Shown here: positions 31,627 to 40,659 of the stretch, piece after piece | Layout: each line of letters begins with the position of its first letter | Position numbering within the stretch: position 1 is the first letter of the stretch | Origin: Pseudomonas sp. PDNC002 | GTDB taxonomy: Bacteria; Pseudomonadota; Gammaproteobacteria; Pseudomonadales; Pseudomonadaceae | Reading direction: 5' to 3' | Assembly: GCF_016919445.1 (NCBI RefSeq) | Contig: NZ_CP070356.1 | Location: 2,884,001-2,948,000 of the forward strand | DNA: 64,000 nucleotides | Notes under the pieces: generated by a model | Databases searched by the model: none | What the model was told of the DNA's origin: nothing | Seen by the model: the letters and a program-made list of their open reading frames with translations, nothing else | Translations under genes and position numbers: made by a program

Positions 31627-32040
31627 TCAGACCAACCGCTGCCCCGACACCGCCGGGTGATACAGCGGCTGCACCTTGTTCCCCGCCGGGTCCAGCAGGT
31701 GGAAGCTGCGCGCGCCGTCGCCATGGTCGAAGGGGTGGTCGAGCAGTGTCACGCCGCGCGCCTTGAAGTACTGGTACCAGGCTTCCAGCTCTTCCACGCT
31801 GTCCACCACGAAACCATAGTGATCCATGGTCTGCAGCCCGTTGGCGGCACCGAAGCCGCGACCCAGCGAGAGGTTGTCGTTGCCGCAGGTGAGGTACACC
31901 AGGTCCTCGTTGGCACGGTTCAGCACCTCCATGCCGAGCACATCGACGTAGAAGCGCTCGCACTCTTCCAGGTTCGGCACCAGCAGGGCGAGATGGCGCA
32001 GGCCGTTGAGGCGGCCGGGGCGGGCAGGGAGATCGGACAT
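31627..32040 (-). CDS. VOC (glyoxalase/dioxygenase-like) family protein
   Basis: A 137-residue vicinal-oxygen-chelate fold protein with two beta-alpha-beta-beta-beta modules: LRHLALLVPNLEECERFY (about 14-31) and DHYGFVVDSVEELEAWY (about 73-89), ending FHLLDPAGNKVQP (about 113-125). Possible metal ligands are His16, His74 and a C-terminal acid. Substrate unknown. Its start lies 60 bases from the divergent monooxygenase-like gene, and the two probably share an operator region. Confidence 0.8.
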   Translation of the reverse strand: MSDLPARPGRLNGLRHLALLVPNLEECERFYVDVLGMEVLNRANEDLVYLTCGNDNLSLGRGFGAANGLQTMDHYGFVVDSVEELEAWYQYFKARGVTLLDHPFDHGDGARSFHLLDPAGNKVQPLYHPAVSGQRLV

Positions 32041-32100
32041 GGACGCGGTTCCTTTTTTGTATACAATTTGTTTTCAAATTTAAAACAAAAGGAACGCCCT
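32041..32100. promoter_or_regulatory. AT-rich divergent promoter/operator with nested dyads
   Basis: The 60 bases between the two start codons contain the perfect 10-bp palindrome TTGTATACAA (32057-32066), arms TTGTTTT / AAAACAA (32068-32074 and 32082-32088), and outer arms GTTCCTTTT / AAAAGGAAC (32048-32056 and 32087-32095) that serve as the two ribosome binding sites. TTGTATACAA is typical of GntR/FCD-class operators. Confidence 0.5.
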
Positions 32101-32403
32101 GTGTACAGTCTGTTCATCAAGACCCGCGTGAAGCCCGGCAGCTCCGAGGATTTCCTCCACGCCATCAAGGCCAACGCCGCTGCTTCCGTGTCCAGCGAGC
32201 CGGGCTGTCTGGTCTTCGATGTGTCCCAGGATCGCCTCGATCCAGACGTGATCTACCTCTACGAGATCTACCGCGACGACGCGGCCTACGAGGCGCACAC
32301 GCAAACCGCGCACTTCCGCGATAGCCGCCCGCTGGTGGAGCCGCTGATCGTCGAGCAGGAGTGCTTCGAGAGCGATGTGATTGCCCTCAATCCGGTGGAT
32401 TGA
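32101..32403 (+). CDS. Antibiotic biosynthesis monooxygenase (ABM) domain protein
   Basis: A 100-residue dimeric alpha+beta barrel protein, YgiN/quinol-monooxygenase-like. ABM hallmarks are FIKTRVKPGSSEDFLHAI at about 5-22, EPGCLVFDVSQD at about 34-45 and YLYEIYRDDAAYEAHTQTAH at about 53-72. It may oxidise a quinol or be a stress protein; the pairing with a VOC-family gene suggests handling of an aromatic or reactive metabolite, but this is inference. GTG start with aaaagga nine bases upstream. Confidence 0.82.
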   Translation: MYSLFIKTRVKPGSSEDFLHAIKANAAASVSSEPGCLVFDVSQDRLDPDVIYLYEIYRDDAAYEAHTQTAHFRDSRPLVEPLIVEQECFESDVIALNPVD

Positions 32404-32411
32404 CGCAGGCT

Positions 32412-33110
32412 TCAGTCGGCGGCGCGTTGCAGGTCCAGCACGCGGATCTCGCCGTCGGCGGGGTAGTGCCAGTGTACGTCGAGGTCCCACAGGCGCACGC
32501 CGTAGCGGCGTTCGGGCGGCGGCTTCTGGTAGGCCGGGCGCGGGTCCTGGGCGAGGCATTGCTCGACCAGTTCGCGCACCGGCTGGCCGAGGCGCAGGCC
32601 GTGTTCGTGGGCCTGGCGCAGGGCGTCGTCGCTCCAGTGCACGGCGATCGGAGCGGGCGGGGCGTCGGCAATGGCGTTGCGCGCATCGAGCACGATGTCC
32701 GCGTAGGGAACGTAAGGCTTGATGTCGATCACCGGCGTGCCATCGAGCAGGTCGATGCCGGACAGCCAGAGCCGGCCGGGCTCGACCTTCTCCAGCTTCA
32801 CCACGGATTGGCCGAGGCCGTTGGGGCGGTGGGTGGCGCGGGTGGCGAAGACGCCCATCGACTGGTTGCCGCCCAGACGCGGCGGACGCACCTTGAGCCG
32901 CGGCTTGTCTTCCAGTGCCTGGTGGAAGAGGAAGATCAGCCAGATGTGGCTGACCTGCTCCAGGCCCTCCACCGCATCGCCCGTGTCGAACGGCGGCAGC
33001 AGTTCCAGCACGCCGGTCGCGGCCGGAGCCAGTTGCGGCTGGCGCGGGATGGCGAACTTCTCCATGAAGCAGGAGCGGACGTGGCCGATGGGCGAGATGG
33101 CGTGGGACAT
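32412..33110 (-). CDS. trmO: tRNA (N6-threonylcarbamoyladenosine(37)-N6)-methyltransferase TrmO
   Basis: SAM-dependent methylase that turns t6A37 into m6t6A37 in tRNA. The 232-residue protein has the TsaA-like/UPF0066 beta-barrel (SPIGHVRSCFMEKFAIPRQP at residues 5-24, HIWLIFLFHQ near 64, RPPRLGGNQSMGVFATRATHRPNGLG near 84-109, DLLDGTPVIDIKPYVPYAD near 127-145) and a C-terminal extension. ATG at 33110 chosen; a longer frame lacks similarity. Ends 9 bases from the convergent ABM gene and lies 57 bases downstream of rhlG. Confidence 0.9.
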   Translation of the reverse strand: MSHAISPIGHVRSCFMEKFAIPRQPQLAPAATGVLELLPPFDTGDAVEGLEQVSHIWLIFLFHQALEDKPRLKVRPPRLGGNQSMGVFATRATHRPNGLGQSVVKLEKVEPGRLWLSGIDLLDGTPVIDIKPYVPYADIVLDARNAIADAPPAPIAVHWSDDALRQAHEHGLRLGQPVRELVEQCLAQDPRPAYQKPPPERRYGVRLWDLDVHWHYPADGEIRVLDLQRAAD

Positions 33111-33167
33111 GGCGGCACAGGCTATTGCAGGGGCCGCCATGGTACCCGATTCCCCTCGAAGCGGGCT

Positions 33168-33941
33168 TCAGCCGAGGTGGAAGCCACCGTCGATGGGAAT
33201 GATGTTGCCGGTCATGTAGGCGCCGGCGGCGCTCGCCAGGCTGATCGCCAGGGCGGACATTTCTTCCTCGCGGCCCCAGCGGCGCATGGGGATGACGGCG
33301 GTGTCCTCGGCCATGGCCTGCTCGTCGTTGGCGATGTGGCGGGTCATCTTGCTGGGGAAGCGGCCGGGGGCGATGACGTTGACGTTGATGTGGTCGCCCA
33401 CCAGCTCGCGGGCGAGCATGCGCGACAGTTGGTGCAGCGCGGCCTTGCTCGGGCCGTAGGCGTAGGCGTTCTCGCCATGGGAGGTGATGCCCGCCACCGA
33501 ACCGATGTTGATTACCCGTGCCGGGCTCTGCGCGCTGCCACCTTTCTTCAGCAGCGGCAGCAATTGCTGGATGCAGCTGAACACGGCGGTGACGTTGAGT
33601 TGCATGACCTTTTCCCAGCCTGCGACCGGATAGGTGTCCAGCGGTGCCCCCCAGCTGGTGCCGGCGTTGTTCACCAGGATGTCGAGGTGGTCGAGGCGCT
33701 CGTTCAACTCGCCGGCCAGGGCGCGGGCGCCTTCCTCGGTGGCGAGGTTGGCGGGCAGGCCGATGCACTCGCCGTACTGCGACAGCTCGGCGGCGGTCTC
33801 CGCGCAGGCAGCACCATCACGGGCGCAGATGATGACGCGGGCGCCGGCTTCGAGCAGGCCCTGGGCGATCATCCGGCCGATGCCGCGGGTGCCGCCGGTA
33901 ACCAGCGCGGTCTTGCCTTCGAGGGAAAAGTAGCGGTGCAT
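33168..33941 (-). CDS. rhlG: Short-chain dehydrogenase, RhlG-like beta-ketoacyl reductase
   Basis: A 257-residue NADPH-dependent SDR closely matching P. aeruginosa RhlG, reported as a beta-ketoacyl reductase connected with rhamnolipid production. It has the cofactor motif TGGTRGIG (about 15-22), LVNNAGTSWGAPL (about 88-100), catalytic Ser in NIGSVAG (about 148) and Tyr-Lys in YAYGPSKAALH (about 162-172). Other rhl genes are not in the window, so a role in rhamnolipid synthesis here is not established. Confidence 0.85.
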   Translation of the reverse strand: MHRYFSLEGKTALVTGGTRGIGRMIAQGLLEAGARVIICARDGAACAETAAELSQYGECIGLPANLATEEGARALAGELNERLDHLDILVNNAGTSWGAPLDTYPVAGWEKVMQLNVTAVFSCIQQLLPLLKKGGSAQSPARVINIGSVAGITSHGENAYAYGPSKAALHQLSRMLARELVGDHINVNVIAPGRFPSKMTRHIANDEQAMAEDTAVIPMRRWGREEEMSALAISLASAAGAYMTGNIIPIDGGFHLG

Positions 33942-34120
33942 GAGCCTCTCCTGGCTGCGAAATTCACCCCACCCTAGCGGGATCGGCGAAGCGCTCCGAG
34001 CACTATCCAGTCGGGAAATGGCGGCGCATCACTTCGTTTCCTCATTTCCTTAACGTCGGCATAACCATCGCTGCCCTAGTGTCCGGGCGCATGACTGGGC
34101 GTGCTCGGGGGAAAGAACGC

Positions 34121-35704
34121 ATGCGGAGCTGGAATGAAGAGCGCAGGGCGCTGGCGCTGCTGTTGGGCGTCACGCTGGTATTGATGGTGTTCGGCCTGGG
34201 CGCGCGCGAGGTCTGGGGGCCGGAAGTCCGCTGGGCGGATATCGCGTTGCAGATGCTGCAGTCGGGGGATTACTTCGATCCCTACCTGCGTGGCGCGCCG
34301 TATTACGACAAGCCGCTGCTGTCGTACTGGCTGATCACCGCGCCGGCCAGCCTGTTCGGTCTCAATCACTGGACGTTGCGCGCCAGCTCGGTGCTGGCCG
34401 GGCTGGGCAGCGTCTGGCTGACCTGGTGGCTGGGCGAACGCCTGCTGCGCAAGGGCACCGGGTTGCTGGCCGGCTGGCTGCTGGCGACCACCTTTTATTT
34501 CCTGTTCTGGGCGCGGGTGGCGACGGCGGACATGCTTACGGTGTTCGGCGTGCTGGCGGCGCTTGCCTGGTACTGGCGTGACCCTGAAGACACGCGCTTC
34601 TCAAGCTACCTCGGCTTCTTCTTGATCCTGTCGCTGACATCGCTGTGCAAGGGGCTGATCGGCTTCGTCCTGCCGGGGCTGGTGTTGCTGCCGCATCTGC
34701 TCGGCGACGGGCGCTGGCGCCGCCACCTCAATCTGCGGCTGCTGGCCGCGCTGGTGGTCGCGGGCGCGGTGTACGCGATTCCCTTCGTGCTGTCGCATAT
34801 GTACGGCCAGCCCAGTTATGGCGAGAGTGGGCTGGCGCTGGTGTTCCGCGAGAACGTGGTGCGCTTCTTCCAGCCCTTCGACCATGAGGGGCCGATCTAT
34901 ACGTACCTGCTTTACCTGCCGGCCTACACGCTACCCTGGGCGCCGTTATGGATCGTCGGGCTGTGGTTTGCTGAGCGTCGCTGGAAGCAGCTGGAGCCCA
35001 ACGCGCGCTGGTTGGTCTGGGCACTGGTGCTGCTGTTCGTGTTCTTCACCGCCAGCGGCAGCCGGCGCAGCTACTACGTGCTTCCCCTGGTGCCGTTTGC
35101 CCAGTTGCTGGCGGCCTGGTGGGTGGTCGAATCGCGGCATGAGCGTGGGCTCGTCGGACTGGGTCGCGTCTGGCCGCGTTCGGTGGGGGCAGGCGCAGCG
35201 GTGATGCTGCTGGTGCTGGGCGTGGCCTACCCGTGGAGCAACGGCGGAGGCGGGGTTCCGCTGTTTGCCAAGGAGGTGCGTGCAGCGGCGGAGCAGACCG
35301 CGCCCTGGTCGCAGTGGCGGGTGCTGATTCTCGGCGATGACGATGCGCGCCTGCCGATGTACCTGGAGCGGCGTGGCGAGCGGCAAGCGCATCCCTTCCT
35401 CTACATCCACTCCGGTTATCCCCAGGGCGACAGCGCCGCGCTGTTCGCCTGGCTGCGCCAGCGCACCGGTGAGGATTGGGACCCGGCGCGCACCCTGATC
35501 ATTTCCCAGGTGACGCATGAAGGTACGCAGCCGCTGAACTGGCTGACGGCGGATCACCGGCTGATCGAGTCCGGGCTCAACAACGGCCAGCGTTTGGGGC
35601 ACGCGAAGAACAAGGAGGCTAGCCTGGCCTATCTGCCGGCGGGCAAGCCGCTCAGCGCGAATGCAGCGCCCGGCGCAGCAGAAGCAGGTAAGGCGGCAGA
35701 TTGA
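34121..35704 (+). CDS. GT39/ArnT-like membrane glycosyltransferase
   Basis: A 527-residue polytopic inner-membrane protein of the PMT/ArnT superfamily. A catalytic acidic residue lies in the first periplasmic loop (GAREVWGPEVRWADIALQML, about 25-44), followed by PYYDKPLLSYWL (about 58-69), at least ten hydrophobic helices and a soluble C-terminal domain of about 150 residues. Such enzymes use undecaprenyl-phosphate sugars to modify lipid A or other envelope glycans; the acceptor is not known. Start at 34121 chosen because gggggaaag lies just upstream; ATG 34091 and GTG 34079 are alternatives. Its 3' end overlaps the next gene's 3' end by 53 bases. Confidence 0.82.
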   Translation: MRSWNEERRALALLLGVTLVLMVFGLGAREVWGPEVRWADIALQMLQSGDYFDPYLRGAPYYDKPLLSYWLITAPASLFGLNHWTLRASSVLAGLGSVWLTWWLGERLLRKGTGLLAGWLLATTFYFLFWARVATADMLTVFGVLAALAWYWRDPEDTRFSSYLGFFLILSLTSLCKGLIGFVLPGLVLLPHLLGDGRWRRHLNLRLLAALVVAGAVYAIPFVLSHMYGQPSYGESGLALVFRENVVRFFQPFDHEGPIYTYLLYLPAYTLPWAPLWIVGLWFAERRWKQLEPNARWLVWALVLLFVFFTASGSRRSYYVLPLVPFAQLLAAWWVVESRHERGLVGLGRVWPRSVGAGAAVMLLVLGVAYPWSNGGGGVPLFAKEVRAAAEQTAPWSQWRVLILGDDDARLPMYLERRGERQAHPFLYIHSGYPQGDSAALFAWLRQRTGEDWDPARTLIISQVTHEGTQPLNWLTADHRLIESGLNNGQRLGHAKNKEASLAYLPAGKPLSANAAPGAAEAGKAAD

Positions 35705-36020
35705 CCGCCACGACCACCAGGCCGAGGACGACTTGCGTCGCCTCGGTCAGGCCGGCGGGGTAGATCAGCGGGATCAGGTAGTGCTCGATGAAACCGCCGC
35801 TGTAGCCGTTGTCGCCGGCCAATTGACGGAAGTGGTTTTCCAGTGGTGTCAGCGGGCAATAGAGGTGGAGGAATTCCACCGCCATGCCCCAGGCCGCCGC
35901 CGGCACGTGCAACCAGGTCAGGCGCGGCCAGCGCAGTACCAGCAGGCCGCCGAGCAGCACGAAGAGGATGAACCCCAGGTGCAGCAGGACGACGGCGTCG
36001 GCGGCCAGGCGATAGAGCAC
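35652..36020 (-). CDS. DUF2784 family membrane protein
   Basis: A 122-residue protein with three or four hydrophobic helices (AADAVVLLHLGFILFVLLGG at about 6-25; LIPLIYPAG... near 86; VVLGLVVVAVNLPPYLLLL near 96) and the DUF2784 signature LHLGFILFV, EFLHLYCPLTPLEN (about 49-62). Function unknown. It is convergent with and overlaps the GT39 gene over 53 bases, and is 7 bases after the DUF1456 gene on the same strand, so the two likely share a transcript. Confidence 0.85.
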   Translation of the reverse strand: MLYRLAADAVVLLHLGFILFVLLGGLLVLRWPRLTWLHVPAAAWGMAVEFLHLYCPLTPLENHFRQLAGDNGYSGGFIEHYLIPLIYPAGLTEATQVVLGLVVVAVNLPPYLLLLRRALHSR

Positions 36021-36027
36021 GGCGGCC

Positions 36028-36489
36028 TCAGCGCTGCTGGCGTTGGGTCAGGCCCTTGAGGAAGTTGCGCAGCAACTGGTCGCCGCAGGGCCGGTAGTTG
36101 TTGTGGCCGGGCTTGCGGAACAGCGCGCCCAGTTCCGTCTTGGTGACGATGAAGTTGACGCTGTCGAGGATCGCGAGGATATCGTCGTCACGAAGCTCGA
36201 AGGCCACGCGCAGTTTCTTCAGGGTGATGTTGTTGGTCAGCGGCAGCTCCACCGGCGGCAGCGGGCGGGATTCGTCGCGGCCGCGGCGATGGATGATCAG
36301 GCCGTCGAGGAAATGCGCCAGCACGCGGTCGCTGCACGGCTTGAAGCCCGGCTCGTCGTCGCGGGCGAGGAAGGCGCCGACGTCCTCGGCGCTGAGGTTG
36401 AAGCCGGCCAGCGCGGTGATCTCGGCGACCTGCGCATCGCGGATGTCCAGCAGGTAGCGCAGGCTGCGCAGTACGTCGTTGTTGGTCAT
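36028..36489 (-). CDS. DUF1456 (YehS-like) protein
   Basis: A 153-residue cytoplasmic protein made of two DUF1456 repeats, each starting with an NNDVLRSLRYLLDIRD or NNITLKKLRVAFELRD helix and carrying FLARDDEPGFKPCSD / LFRKPGHNNYRPCGD, with a conserved cysteine in each repeat. Function unknown. Starts 24 bases after the rimO terminator and is followed by the DUF2784 gene. The order rimO-DUF1456 is also found in P. aeruginosa. Confidence 0.85.
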   Translation of the reverse strand: MTNNDVLRSLRYLLDIRDAQVAEITALAGFNLSAEDVGAFLARDDEPGFKPCSDRVLAHFLDGLIIHRRGRDESRPLPPVELPLTNNITLKKLRVAFELRDDDILAILDSVNFIVTKTELGALFRKPGHNNYRPCGDQLLRNFLKGLTQRQQR

Positions 36490-36511
36490 GGGCTTTCCAA
36501 TAGCAGAAATG

Positions 36512-36537
36512 AAAAGCCCCGCATCGGCGGGGCTTTT
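36512..36537 (-). terminator. rimO terminator
   Basis: AAAAGCCCCGC and GCGGGGCTTTT make a perfect 11-bp stem with an ATCG loop, 5 bases after the rimO stop codon on the minus strand; the T run on that strand is TTTT followed by cattt. Confidence 0.8.
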
Positions 36538-36542
36538 GCGGA

Positions 36543-37865
36543 TCAGACCAGTTCGGCCCAGAGGTCGTACTCGTCGGCGTCGGTGATGCGTACGCGCACC
36601 TTGTCGCCCGGCTTCACATCGAAGGTGTCGATGTACACGGCGCCGTCGATTTCCGGGGCGTCGGCGAAGGAGCGGCCTACAGCGCCTTCGTCGTCCACTT
36701 CGTCGATCAGCACTTCGATTTCCTTGCCGATCTTCAGCTGCAGGCGGGCGGCGGAAATGGCCTGCTGGTGCGCCATGAAGCGCTCCCAACGGTCCTGCTT
36801 GACGTCATCGGGGACGATTTCCAGGCCCAGGTCGTTGGCCGGGGCGCCTTCCACCGGGGAGTACTGGAAGCAGCCGACGCGGTCGAGCTGGGCTTCGGTC
36901 AGCCAGTCCAGCAGGTACTGGAAGTCTTCCTCGGTCTCGCCGGGGAAGCCGACGATGAAGGTGGAGCGGATGGTCAGCTCGGGGCAGATCTCGCGCCACT
37001 TCTTGATGCGCGCCAGGGTCTTGTCCTCGAAGGCGGGGCGCTTCATGGACTTGAGCACTTTCGGGCTGGCGTGCTGGAAGGGGATGTCGAGGTAAGGCAG
37101 CAGCTTGCCCTCGGCCATCAGCGGGATCACGTCGTCGACGTTGGGGTACGGGTAGACGTAGTGCAGGCGCACCCATACGCCCATCGAGGAGAGCGCCTGG
37201 CACAGCTCCAGCATGCGGGTCTTCACCGGCTGGCCGTCCCAGAAATCCATCTTGTACTTCAGGTCCACGCCGTAGGCGCTGGTGTCCTGGGAGATGACCA
37301 GCAGCTCCTTCACGCCGGCTTTCACCAGGCGCTGGGCTTCGCTGAGCACGTCGCCCACCGGGCGGCTGACCAGCTTGCCGCGCATCGACGGGATGATGCA
37401 GAAGCTGCAACTGTGGTTGCAGCCTTCGGAAATCTTCAGGTAGGCGTAGTGGCGCGGGGTCAGCTTGATGCCTTGCGGCGGCACCAGGTCGATCAGCGGG
37501 TTGTGCTCGGCCTTGGGCGGGATCACTTCGTGGACGGCGTTGACCACCTGCTCGTACTGCTGCGGGCCGGTCACGGCCAGCACGCTGGGGTGCACGTCGC
37601 GGATGCTGTCTTCGGCGACGCCCATGCAGCCGGTGACGATCACCTTGCCGTTTTCGGCGATGGCTTCGCCGATGGCATCCAGGGACTCGGCCTTGGCGCT
37701 ATCGATGAAGCCGCAGGTGTTCACCACCACCACGTCCGCGTCCTGGTAGGTGGGGACGATTTCGTACCCTTCCATGCGCAGTTGGGTGAGGATGCGTTCG
37801 GAGTCGACAGTCGCTTTCGGGCATCCGAGCGAGACGAATCCTACTTTGGGTGTGGCGGTGGACAT
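36543..37865 (-). CDS. rimO: Ribosomal protein S12 methylthiotransferase RimO
   Basis: Radical SAM enzyme that methylthiolates an aspartate of ribosomal protein S12. The 440-residue protein has the N-terminal MTTase domain with three cluster cysteines ([11 protein letters not shown] about 14, [10 protein letters not shown] about 49, VTGCMG about 78), the radical SAM motif CNHSCSFC (about 147-154), and a C-terminal TRAM domain. S12-specific rather than tRNA-specific features (the GCPK start, ISQDTSAYG) favour RimO over MiaB. Divergent from kup, with 244 bases between start codons. Confidence 0.95.
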   Translation of the reverse strand: MSTATPKVGFVSLGCPKATVDSERILTQLRMEGYEIVPTYQDADVVVVNTCGFIDSAKAESLDAIGEAIAENGKVIVTGCMGVAEDSIRDVHPSVLAVTGPQQYEQVVNAVHEVIPPKAEHNPLIDLVPPQGIKLTPRHYAYLKISEGCNHSCSFCIIPSMRGKLVSRPVGDVLSEAQRLVKAGVKELLVISQDTSAYGVDLKYKMDFWDGQPVKTRMLELCQALSSMGVWVRLHYVYPYPNVDDVIPLMAEGKLLPYLDIPFQHASPKVLKSMKRPAFEDKTLARIKKWREICPELTIRSTFIVGFPGETEEDFQYLLDWLTEAQLDRVGCFQYSPVEGAPANDLGLEIVPDDVKQDRWERFMAHQQAISAARLQLKIGKEIEVLIDEVDDEGAVGRSFADAPEIDGAVYIDTFDVKPGDKVRVRITDADEYDLWAELV

Positions 37866-38109
37866 GTGCGGCTAACCTCGAAGGGCGCGCTGGCGGCGCC
37901 TCTGATCAAAAAGTGCGCAATTCTAGCGGCGTCCCGCGCACTTGACCAGCCTCTCTGGGACAGTCTGTCGCACGCCGCTGGACAGCCCGGATTGCCCGGT
38001 AATTGTAGGCAACAGGCTCTATAGTCATTCAGAACGATCGCACCCGACTCTTGCATCGACGAAAGGGTCGGAGCAGGATGCGCCGAATTTTTTTGAGGAA
38101 TTTTGTTAC

Positions 38110-40014
38110 ATGTCCGATGCAAGCGCCGGCACCGTTGAGCATGAGCAGCCCCATTCCAGCTCCGCCGTCGGCCTGATGGTCGGCGCCGTGGGCGTCTGCT
38201 ACGGCGATATCGGCACCAGCCCGCTGTACACCCTCAAGGAAGTCTTCGTCGGCGGTTACGGCGTGCAAGCCAACCACGATGGTGTGCTTGGCGTGCTGTC
38301 GCTGATCTTCTGGTCGCTGATCTGGGTGGTGTCGATCAAGTACGTGATCTTCGTGCTGCGCGCCGACAACCAGGGCGAGGGCGGGGTGATGGCACTGTCC
38401 GCGCTGGCCCGCCGGGCCGCCACTGGGCGCCGCAGGCTGCAGGCGATGGTGGTGGTCGCCGGCCTGATCGGCGCGGCGCTCTTCTATGGCGACAGTATGA
38501 TCACCCCGGCGATCTCGGTCCTCTCGGCCATCGAGGGCCTGGAGATCGCGTTCGACGGTCTTGAGCACTGGGTGGTGCCGCTGTCGCTGATCGTGCTGGT
38601 CGGCCTGTTCCTCATCCAGAAGCACGGCACCGCGCGCATCGGCATTCTCTTCGGCCCGGTGATGGTGGCGTGGTTCGTGGCGCTGGCGGCGCTGGGGGCC
38701 TACGGCGTGTCGCAGCAGCCGGAAGTGCTGAAGGCGATGAACCCGGCCTGGGCCGTCAACTTCTTCATTTCCCACCCGGGCATCGGCGTTGCCATCCTCG
38801 GTGCCACCGTGCTGGCGCTGACCGGTGCCGAAGCGCTGTACGCCGACATGGGCCACTTCGGCCGCAAGCCCATCGCCCGCGCCTGGTTTGCCCTGGTGCT
38901 GCCGGCGCTGGTGCTGAACTACTTCGGCCAGGGCGCGACCATCCTGGTCAACCCGGAAGCCGCGCGTAACCCCTTCTACCTGACAGCTCCGGGCTGGGCG
39001 CTGGTGCCAATGGTGGCGTTGTCCACCGCGGCCACGGTGATTGCGTCCCAGGCGGTGATTTCCGGCGCCTTCTCCCTGACCCGCCAGGCCATCCAGCTCG
39101 GCTACGTGCCGCGCATGGTGATCCAGCACACCTCCAGCCACGAGCAGGGGCAGATCTATATCGGCATGGTGAACTGGGCGCTGATGGTCGGCGTGGTGCT
39201 GCTGGTGCTGGGCTTCGAGTCCTCCGCCGCGTTGGCCTCGGCCTACGGGGTGGCGGTGACTGGCACCATGCTGATGACCACGCTGCTGATGGGCGTGGTG
39301 GTCTGGCTGATGTGGAAATGGCCGCTGTGGCTGGCGATTCCGTTCTTCCTGATGATGCTGTTCGTCGACACCCTGTTCTTCGCCGCCAACCTGCCCAAGG
39401 TCGTCCAGGGCGGTGCCTTCCCGGTGATCGCCGGTATCGGCCTGTTCATCCTGATGACCACCTGGAAGCGCGGTCGCCAACTGCTGGTGGACCGCCTGGA
39501 CGAAGGCTCGTTGCCGCTGCCGCTGTTCATTTCCAGCATCCGCTCGCAGCCACCGCACCGCGTTCAAGGTACTGCGGTGTTCCTGACCGCACGTTCCGAC
39601 GCGGTGCCTCATGCGCTGTTGCACAACCTGCTGCACAACCAGGTGCTGCATGAGCAGGTCGTGCTGCTCACCGTGGTCAACGAAGACAGCCCGCGGGTCG
39701 CCCCGGATCGCCGCTTCGAGGTGGACGCCTACGGCGAGGGCTTCTTCCGCGTGGTGTTGCACTTCGGCTTCATCGAGGACCCGGACATTCCGCAGGCGCT
39801 CAAGCTGTGCCACCTCAACGAGCTGGATTTCAGCCCGATGCGTACCACCTACTTCCTCAGCCGCGAGACCGTGATCCCGTCGAAGCTGATCGGCATGGCG
39901 CGCTGGCGCGAGGCGCTGTTCGCCTTCCTGCTGAAGAACGCCAACGGCAACCTGCGCTACTTCAACCTGCCGCTGAACCGGGTGATCGAGCTGGGGACGC
40001 AGGTGGAAATCTGA
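38110..40014 (+). CDS. kup: Low-affinity potassium uptake protein Kup
   Basis: Proton-coupled potassium importer of the inner membrane. The 634-residue protein has twelve predicted helices over the first 440 residues, including the family signatures [20 protein letters not shown] (about 26-45), [15 protein letters not shown] (about 88-102) and [18 protein letters not shown] (about 123-140), then a hydrophilic C-terminal domain of about 180 residues. The ATG at 38110 has gaggaa 10 bases upstream. Followed by a palindromic terminator. Confidence 0.95.
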   Translation: MSDASAGTVEHEQPHSSSAVGLMVGAVGVCYGDIGTSPLYTLKEVFVGGYGVQANHDGVLGVLSLIFWSLIWVVSIKYVIFVLRADNQGEGGVMALSALARRAATGRRRLQAMVVVAGLIGAALFYGDSMITPAISVLSAIEGLEIAFDGLEHWVVPLSLIVLVGLFLIQKHGTARIGILFGPVMVAWFVALAALGAYGVSQQPEVLKAMNPAWAVNFFISHPGIGVAILGATVLALTGAEALYADMGHFGRKPIARAWFALVLPALVLNYFGQGATILVNPEAARNPFYLTAPGWALVPMVALSTAATVIASQAVISGAFSLTRQAIQLGYVPRMVIQHTSSHEQGQIYIGMVNWALMVGVVLLVLGFESSAALASAYGVAVTGTMLMTTLLMGVVVWLMWKWPLWLAIPFFLMMLFVDTLFFAANLPKVVQGGAFPVIAGIGLFILMTTWKRGRQLLVDRLDEGSLPLPLFISSIRSQPPHRVQGTAVFLTARSDAVPHALLHNLLHNQVLHEQVVLLTVVNEDSPRVAPDRRFEVDAYGEGFFRVVLHFGFIEDPDIPQALKLCHLNELDFSPMRTTYFLSRETVIPSKLIGMARWREALFAFLLKNANGNLRYFNLPLNRVIELGTQVEI

Positions 40015-40029
40015 TCTGCCACCCGTACG

Positions 40030-40057
40030 AAAAAGCGCGCCAATTGGCGCGCTTTTT
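40030..40057. terminator. Perfect palindromic terminator after kup
   Basis: A 28-base perfect palindrome: five A, GCGCGCCAA, then TTGGCGCGC and five T. It is symmetric, so it can end kup transcription and also transcription from the opposite-strand DUF2790 gene at 40139. Confidence 0.85.
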
Positions 40058-40138
40058 CTTTCTAGGATCGCCCCCCGACCGCCACCACTGGCTCGCGGGG
40101 TTTGGCCAAGACGGCCGGAAGGCGATGTTCGCTGAAAC

Positions 40139-40405
40139 TCAGCCCTGGCTGGTGCTGCCGCCCCATTCGAGGAAACGGACCTTGTGGGTCTGGCCTTCGT
40201 GATCCTGGTAGACCATGTATGCCGGCACGATGCCGACCTTGCCGGAGTTGTCGGTGCGGTGCAGCACCTTGTCGACGTCCAGGGACATGCCGTAGTGGTA
40301 TTCGGTGGCCGGCAGATCGGCGCCGGGGGTCTTGATTGCGTCCTGGGCAAAAGCCATCGGGGCGAGGCTGGAGATGACAGCCGACACGACAGAGGCAAGC
40401 TTCAT
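40139..40405 (-). CDS. DUF2790 secreted small protein
   Basis: An 88-residue protein with a signal peptide (KLASVVSAVISSLAPMAFAQ, cleavage near residue 20) and a DUF2790 domain: EYHYGMSLDVDKVLHRTDNS at about 35-54 and YMVYQDHEGQTHKVRFLEWG at about 63-82. DUF2790 proteins are numerous in Pseudomonas, usually periplasmic, function unknown. The gene stands alone between kup and the orphan cytochrome oxidase genes, 254 bases from ccoQ4. Confidence 0.8.
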   Translation of the reverse strand: MKLASVVSAVISSLAPMAFAQDAIKTPGADLPATEYHYGMSLDVDKVLHRTDNSGKVGIVPAYMVYQDHEGQTHKVRFLEWGGSTSQG

Positions 40406-40485
40406 TCTTTGTTTCCTCGGTGAAGGGCCTGTGGCCCTTGAATGGGTTTGAAAGCCCCACCGGGGAGCACTGGCATCGATGATGT

Positions 40486-40510
40486 CTGTCCTGGGGTCCA
40501 GACAGGACAG
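40486..40510. other. Hairpin between ccoQ4 and the DUF2790 gene
   Basis: CTGTCCTG and CAGGACAG form an 8-bp stem around nine bases. It lies 150 bases downstream of ccoQ4 and 80 bases upstream of the DUF2790 start; no T run, so function as terminator is doubtful. The rest of the 254-base gap shows nothing recognisable. Confidence 0.4.
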
Positions 40511-40659
40511 GGGACGATGCTTCAGGCGTCCATCAGGTGGCGGGGCACGGGAGTGATATTCCTCCTCGGGGCGCCCGCCGGGAAATTGATGTGCTTGCTA
40601 ATGAAAATTGATGGAGGTGATGTGGCGCCCTGTCGCAGGCATGCCCGCAAAGTGGCGCG

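Noticed and set aside
38029-40398. 789-codon open frame opposite kup
   Set aside because: Low-complexity His/Gln/Arg-rich translation typical of antisense reading of membrane-protein genes.
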